The notes under the pieces: model-generated
Seen by the model: only the letters and a program-made list of their open reading frames with translations
What the model was told of the DNA's origin: nothing
Database searches by the model: none
Made by a program: the position numbers and the translations under genes
Shown here: piece after piece, positions 59,261 to 64,000 of the stretch
Numbering within the stretch: position 1 is the stretch's first letter
Layout of the letters: the number at the start of each line of letters is the position of its first letter
NCBI GenBank assembly: GCA_037501455.1
Contig: CM074859.1
Location: forward strand, 21,085,001-21,149,000
Source: Lantana camara
Lineage: Eukaryota; Streptophyta; Magnoliopsida; Lamiales; Verbenaceae
Length of the DNA: 64,000 bases
Direction of reading: 5' to 3'

Positions 59261-59526
59261 GGGGGAATTCCCGAAAACTCCCCAAATGATAAGTCCAATT
59301 CCTTTTAACTCCCCATTTTCAAAAATGATGTATTAAAACTCAAGAATCGCGTATCTAAAACCCCAAATGATGTATTTGAAATACAAGGAAAAAATCACGT
59401 ATCTAAATCCCAGAATCGCGTATCTAAATACCAGAATCGCGTATCTAAAACCCCAAATGATGTATTAGAAAATGGGGAGCTAAAAGGAAGTTTTCAAACC
59501 CATGGGGAGTTTTCAAACATTCCCCC
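59261..59526. mobile_element. Small MITE with CTCCCC-rich terminal repeats
   Basis: The left end is GGGGGAATTCCCGAAAACTC. The right end, as complement, is GGGGGAATGTTTGAAAACTC. Inside, CGCGTATCTAAA is repeated four to five times and AAACCCCAAATGATGTATT twice. It has the same ends as the MITE at 34855-35280. The ACTCCCCAAATGA words match the end of the 9.2-kb MULE. Confidence 0.72.
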
Positions 59527-59730
59527 AATTACAAGTCCGATTCAAAATTTAATAGGTTTTTATGACAGGCATTTTCATAAATAAATAGTATAATTAAACT
59601 AAACAATTAAATACAAATTAAAGAAAATTAAATTATTATTTGAAAGTTGAAACAATAAGTGATAATAAAACTAGAAAAGAAAGACAATCAACTAGAATCC
59701 AAGACACACTTACAAGAGAACTCTTGAATC

Positions 59731-61122
59731 TCAATCAGTCAACTCAATATCCCAGGTTTTAACGGAGAGCTTCAACCTGCACCAAGAAGAAACACAAAAA
59801 TTGAGCCAAATCTTATTTGTTATATATCATTCGCAGAATACTTTTGAAAAACAAAAAAATTAAACTAAAACAATTCTTGATTCCGTGCAATTTAAACAAC
59901 AAAAAATTTAGTTCACTCCCGACTCAGGCCAAATCAACGTAAGTTAACCTATATTCTACCCTAAATCAAGAAGTCATATAATAACAATGCGAGAGTAACT
60001 TTACCTTGCATTAACCCTTTTACCTACTCTTGATCTCTTAAGAGTGACACCATAACTACTCTCTTCGAGCCGAACAAGGCTTCCCGAAAAACACATTACA
60101 GAAGAGATTTCATCTGGGAGGCCTTCAATGTGAACCATCCTCAACGCCTTCTTTTCAATATCCAACAAAAACATTTTCTTGTTACTCCAGGTCGTGAGAA
60201 GAACCAAACCTTTCCTCCTCTTCAAATAAGCTATTGGCCTCATAAAACCAACACTATTCTCAATCGAAAACAACTTCATCCATTCCCCTTCTTTCATCAC
60301 CCATCCCTCCAAGCACCTCCCATCCTCGTAATACAAACTCACAACCAAGCATCCATCCAACAAACCACAATCCCAAAACGAAACTTCGCGGCCGGTTTCC
60401 GGCAGTGCCACCTCGTCCAAACGTTCAGTTGCGAGATCGAATCTAGTCACAGAGTAATTAAGCATGGACTTCCAATACAAGAAGCCGTTAACGAAAACCC
60501 CGTCACGACGCCGGGGGCTAATATCGTTAGGATTTACATCCTTAATCCTTCTTTTATCCCAACTAGACCAAAAATGATCAGCTTTCATACTATAAATACA
60601 ACAATAGGCCTCAGGCGGATCAAGACATATGGCGACAACTTTGTAGTCATCGGAAGAAGAATCATACCCAAGCCCCGCAAAAGTATAGCCCACATGTTTC
60701 GATAGTCGGGGCAATAAGAAGAATGTCTGCGTAAGCGGGTTCAGTATTACCCAGTTCTTTTCCGGATTTCGCGTGTGGAGGAGGATGAGGCCGTTGCACG
60801 ACGGTAACGGAAAATCAGGCATTCGGGACAGCCCGGGACTGCTAAATGCCGGAACGGACGTTGCCTCGAGGTTTTCTATATCGTGATCATCGGCACAGTC
60901 GATTAGGGAGTCGAGGAAGATGGAATAGAGACGAGTGCTCGTAGGGTTTCTGATGAGGAGAGTGGTGGAAGAGAGTTGAGAGTTGATGGCGTGGGAATCT
61001 CTGAAAGATTTGTCGTCAATTCTATTGCGCCAGTCCCGGCATACAGCCCTGAAGCGGAGGAGGGACTCGGCGGGCAGCAGAGGGAGTATATAGGGCACAA
61101 GGTTCGAGGGAAGATGCGCCAT
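59731..61122 (-). CDS. F-box protein with F-box-associated domain, intact, copy E
   Basis: Two exons. Exon 1 is 61122-60005, and exon 2 is 59776-59731 after a GCAAG|GTAAAG donor and a GTGCAG acceptor, giving 387 aa ending in RLKLSVKTWDIELTD. If unspliced, the frame stops at once at 60001, leaving 373 aa. Residues 1-45 form the F-box (NLVPYILPLLPAESLLRFRA, VCRDWRN). It binds SKP1 in an SCF ubiquitin ligase. Residues ~100-340 form an F-box-associated interaction domain: CNGLILL, NWVILNPLTQTF, GLGYDSSSDDYKVVAI, then FVNGFLYWKS and GWVMKEGEWMK. It belongs to the CPR1/CPR30-like group, whose members recognise target proteins such as immune receptors. The target here is unknown. It is the only intact copy among at least five in the window. 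Confidence 0.9.
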
Positions 61123-61470
61123 TGTTTCCTCGAATTCCTACGAATTTTATTGCATATATTTTCGACCTAATCTTGCTAACAATTAAGTAGGATTCAATTC
61201 CATACAATTAGGACTTCGTTTCCAATTTGACTTAGGAATTTGAAAGAGTTTGTTTTTTGATTGACCGCTCTGTATAAATTATACGACCATATATATCATG
61301 TGGCAAGATAAGGTAAAATAGATCCTCCTATATTTTTGTAGGGTTTGTTTCATGTAATACAAGAATTATAAATTGATAATTAGGAACCAGCCTTCATAAC
61401 GATAAACAATAATATTTAAACTTAAAAAATATAAAAGATAAAAGAGATAGTTTAAATTAAGATATGGATT
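61123..61470 (-). promoter_or_regulatory. F-box copy E 5' flank
   Basis: It shares AATTAAGTAGGATTCAATTCC and GTAGGGTTTGTTTCATGTAA with the flanks of copies A, B and D, so it is the conserved promoter and 5' UTR region of the family. No TATA box was placed with confidence. Confidence 0.6.
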
Positions 61471-61832
61471 TTTAGTAATGAAAGGTAATTATCGATTTTA
61501 TTTAGGAAAATTTAGGTGTGACTACCATGCTATTAGGCCTAATTAAAACGCAATTGATCTTTTTAAGAAAATTATAATATAGCCCCTCTAATTTATGTTT
61601 CGTTAGTAATCCTTCCATTCTGTTGGGGTTCCGTCCCAAATTTTACAATTTTTGAAATTATCAAAATAGCCTTATATAAAATATCTGAAAAATATTACGA
61701 AAACATCCCCATCTATCACATACTCTAACAAAACAACCATTTTAATTTCAAAATTCGTAAAATTTAATGACGGAAGTTCCATCGCTATATATTTTGCAAT
61801 GGATTTTGGTTATATCCATTGCAGATTTGACC
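61471..61832. other. Intergenic sequence
   Basis: AT-rich, no feature recognised. Confidence 0.35.
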
Positions 61833-61899
61833 TTTTTTTTTTTTTTTTTTCTTTTTTGAAAACCAGCCACAAAGGCAACTTACAAAGATTCAGAATCAA

Positions 61900-62259
61900 G
61901 TAGCAAAGAAACAAACGACTTAATATCGGAAGAACCGAACCAACGCAGGCTGAAATCGCATTACGAGCAAGTTTATGGGCTACTCCATTAGTAGCCTGAC
62001 GAGAAAAGGAAAAGCGGACATCCGTGAACCAAGTGCAAATGAGCTTGATATCATCCATAATGTGCCCAATGTCCGAGAGATTTTCCTCATTGCAAAGAAG
62101 GCCATTAATAACATTCAAACAGTCGTCTTTCGCCACCCAAAATCACGACCCAAACGGGCTGCCGATAGGGCCGCTTGTGCTTCAACAACGAACGGGTCAA
62201 TGGTGAAGTTTTTAACATCTGTTTCCCAACCCGCGCACCGACCATCTGAATCCCGGGCC
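61900..62259 (-). pseudogene. LINE RNase H-like domain, C-terminal part
   Basis: Minus-strand frames read VVARDSDGRCAGWETDV, EAQAALSAARLGRDFGWRK, DCLNVINGLLC and ATNGVAHKLARNAISACVG, the usual order of the RVT_3 RNase H-like domain, with one frameshift near 62125. The N-terminal part of the domain (the KINFDGA-type start and GIGVV) lies beyond the inserted element, at about 62902-62960. Confidence 0.82.
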
Positions 62260-62389
62260 ACGACTGATATGAATCGGAGTGTGCTAGGTGATCCTGGAGG
62301 AGGAGAAGAGGTTCCGACCATTTGAATCCCGGGCCACGACTGATATGAATCGGAGTGTGCTAGGTGATCCTGGAGGAGGAGAAGAGGTT
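62238..62389. repeat. 76-bp tandem duplication across the foldback insertion boundary
   Basis: Unit 62238-62313 is repeated at 62314-62389 with one C/T difference. Each unit holds 22 bp of LINE sequence, the GTCGT/ACGAC target site and the first ~49 bp of the foldback element. It therefore arose after the insertion. Confidence 0.9.
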
Positions 62390-62896
62390 GAGACTGATAA
62401 GAGTGGTGGCGAGGAAGTTGCTGCCGTTAGAAAAAGTGGACGAGTGAAGAAGACTCCTGAGTGGCAGAAGTCATATCTCATAGAACAAGAAACGTTAGTC
62501 TTATTCTGTTATTTTGTAGGAGTCATTTAGTTGGAGTCTTGGATTAAGTCGTCGTAGTTTTATTTATTTCCTTTGATTTCTAGTATTTGGTAATTTGAGA
62601 TTATGTTGATTGTGTTTCCTTGAGAGTCCGTAGGTTAGTAAAAGTCTTCTTTAGTCTTCTTTACATTTCGTACGACTCCAACTAAATGACTTAACCCAAG
62701 ACTGCAACTAAATTACTTCTTCCAAATAACAGAATAAGACTAACGATTCTTGTTCATGAGATATGACTTCTGCCACTCAGGAGTCTTCTTCACTCGTCCA
62801 CTTCTTCTAACAGCAGCAACCTACTCGCCACCACTCTTATCAGTCTCAACCTCTTCTCCTCCTCCAGGATCACCTAGCACACTCCTAGTCATATCA
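62265..62896. mobile_element. Foldback element with TG...CA ends and 5-bp TSD
   Basis: The ends are TGATATGAATCGGAGTGTGC and the complement of TGATATGACTAGGAGTGTGC. The inverted arms extend about 200 bp (about 62341-62560 against 62690-62896). ACGAC lies at 62260-62264 and again at 62897-62901. Removing the element and one copy of this pentamer joins the LINE RNase H frame exactly. The plus-strand left arm encodes VETDKSGGEEVAAVRKSGRV, then KKTPEWQKSY. This resembles the variable linker between integrase and reverse transcriptase of copia elements. Confidence 0.75.
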
Positions 62897-62901
62897 ACGA
62901 C

Positions 62902-63673
62902 GCCAATACCAATGGAGCATTTATCTTTAAACACGGCCCCATCAAAATTAATTTTAATGTACCCTCTATCCGGTTTTCTCCATCCCGTTGTTCGAAGCTG
63001 CTCTCCTCGTCAATAATTTGGGATGGGATCAGATTATTCATTGCCAAATTCAAAACCTCGTGCGGTTGTCGGGTCTGATCCTCACAAGTCACATCGCCTT
63101 GTATTACGGCTGTTCCAGACGGCCCAAAGATGGCAGCCACCTTGTTTTGGTCCCCTTCATCCATCAGCTGCAGCAAATTGTTAAAGCCCTCAGCAAACTG
63201 CTGACCCATACGCTGCACAACACTCCAACGAACGTCCGAGAGAGCCCAGACCTGGCGAATGAAAGGGCAAAGGATTAAAGCATTTTCCAGAGTCTCAACA
63301 CTCCCGCAGTAGGTGCAAGCCGCCTCAGTTGCACAATGTCGACAGACAAGGTTAGTACCCGTAGGCAGAATGTCATGGCAACACCTCTCCAAAGGAAGCT
63401 CCTGATCTTAGCTTGAACTCCCATCTTCCAGATTCTTCCCCAAATATCCTTAGAGTTCGACGTGGAGGAAGCTTGATCTCTACTAGCAATGTCCAAAGCC
63501 AACTTATAGGCACTTTTCACCGTAAAAATGCCACTCTTATTGTAGTGCCAAATGAGTGAATCAGTTCTCGGAATAGACCCCAACGGGATGCTCAGGATGA
63601 CACGAGCGTCTCTATCATTGAAAACATTCTTAACGAGCACGTCATCCCACTTCATCATACCCGGTTTGAGCAA
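62902..63673 (-). pseudogene. LINE zf-RVT region and start of RNase H
   Basis: Frame 1 (63673-63380) reads DSLIWHYNKSGIFTVKSAYK and IWKMGVQAKIRSFLWR, the classical start of the reverse-transcriptase zinc-binding region. A frameshift near 63380 moves the homology into CCHDILPTGTNLVCRHC, CTYCGSVETLENALILCPF and RQVWALS. The frame later leads to the RNase H start (ILMGPCLKINAPL in the annotated frame; the shifted frame gives the expected INFDGAVFKD). At least two frameshifts are present, so it is non-functional. Confidence 0.82.
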
Positions 63674-64000
63674 TTACTCTAAGTTTGAAATAATTTATCA
63701 TAAAAATATTAAAATATTAGTAAGTGACATTTAAAAAAAAAATAAAAAATTAAAGAATTACAAAACTCAAGTACTTACATCAAAACTCATAAAAATTTTA
63801 ATATTTGCATCAACACTATTCTTTTTAAAATTTTCTTACATATACCCCTTGAGTTTGAGCAAATGAAGCCTAAAATAGTAAAATCACACATTTTATTAAA
63901 TTTAACGGAGGAAATAACCGGTCAATAAATTCGTAATTATTCAAACTTTAGGAGAAATTTATAATTTCGCCTAACTCAACGGGCAGCCCGTAATTATCCC
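63674..64000. other. AT-rich intergenic sequence at the window edge
   Basis: Nothing recognised. Confidence 0.35.

Larger units (their letters stand above)
61833..63673 (-). mobile_element. 5'-truncated LINE (non-LTR retrotransposon) remnant
   Basis: On the minus strand a reverse-transcriptase zinc-binding (zf-RVT) region is followed by an RNase H-like domain and then a poly-A tail (61857-61833). The 5' end, with endonuclease and reverse transcriptase, is missing, as is usual for LINEs. A foldback element (62265-62896) interrupts the RNase H region. Confidence 0.85.

Noticed and set aside
61810..62136. Stand-alone RNase H host gene
   Set aside because: It ends in a poly-A-tailed LINE context, is frame-shifted and is separated from its N-terminal part by an inserted foldback element.

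Overview
This is plant nuclear DNA, most likely from a eudicot; I cannot name the species. The signs are spliced genes with GT-AG introns, an F-box gene family, a Ty1-copia and a Ty3-gypsy LTR retrotransposon, Mutator-like (MULE) DNA transposons, LINE remnants, many foldback/MITE elements and an AT-rich, microsatellite-rich background. I saw no bacterial, organellar or viral genome features.

Layout. 1-12.3 kb: AT-rich sequence with foldback elements, a LINE RNase H fragment, an intact single-exon WRN-like 3'-5' exonuclease gene (4692-5309, minus), an internally deleted F-box pseudogene (7359-8428, minus) and two exon-like orphan fragments. 12.4-18.1 kb: a 5'-truncated copia element with its 3' LTR (12362-15670), a large LTR-like block with a G-box array (15672-17704) and a probable SINE. 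18.8-20.2 kb: an AT-microsatellite-filled repeat element. 20.8-30.2 kb: further copies of the F-box and exonuclease families, all damaged. 32-35.7 kb: a decayed MULE with about 125-bp terminal inverted repeats and a nested MITE. 38.1-48.9 kb: a young, complete-ended gypsy element (812-bp LTRs, TSD ACATT) that has lost its reverse transcriptase but keeps an intact, spliced antisense ORF. 49.2-58.6 kb: a 9.2-kb MULE carrying a MuDR-type transposase and, convergent to it, a four-exon gene ending in a ULP1-like (C48) protease domain, i.e. the KAONASHI type of MULE. An 83-bp minisatellite lies between the two genes and 70-bp direct repeats flank the element. 59.7-61.1 kb: an intact two-exon F-box gene (minus). 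61.8-63.7 kb: a LINE remnant with a foldback element inserted in its RNase H domain (5-bp TSD GTCGT).

How it fits together. Only two host genes look intact: the exonuclease at 4692-5309 and the F-box gene at 59731-61122. The other gene-like pieces are damaged tandem or segmental copies of these two families (F-box at 7.4, 21.0, 23.0 and 28.8 kb; exonuclease at 24.4 and 29.7 kb). The window therefore reads as a local F-box/exonuclease cluster invaded by transposons. The KAONASHI-like MULE and the RT-less gypsy element with its preserved antisense gene are the most interesting systems. Two MITEs (34855-35280, 59261-59526) share CTCCCC-rich end sequence with the MULE and may be its non-autonomous relatives.
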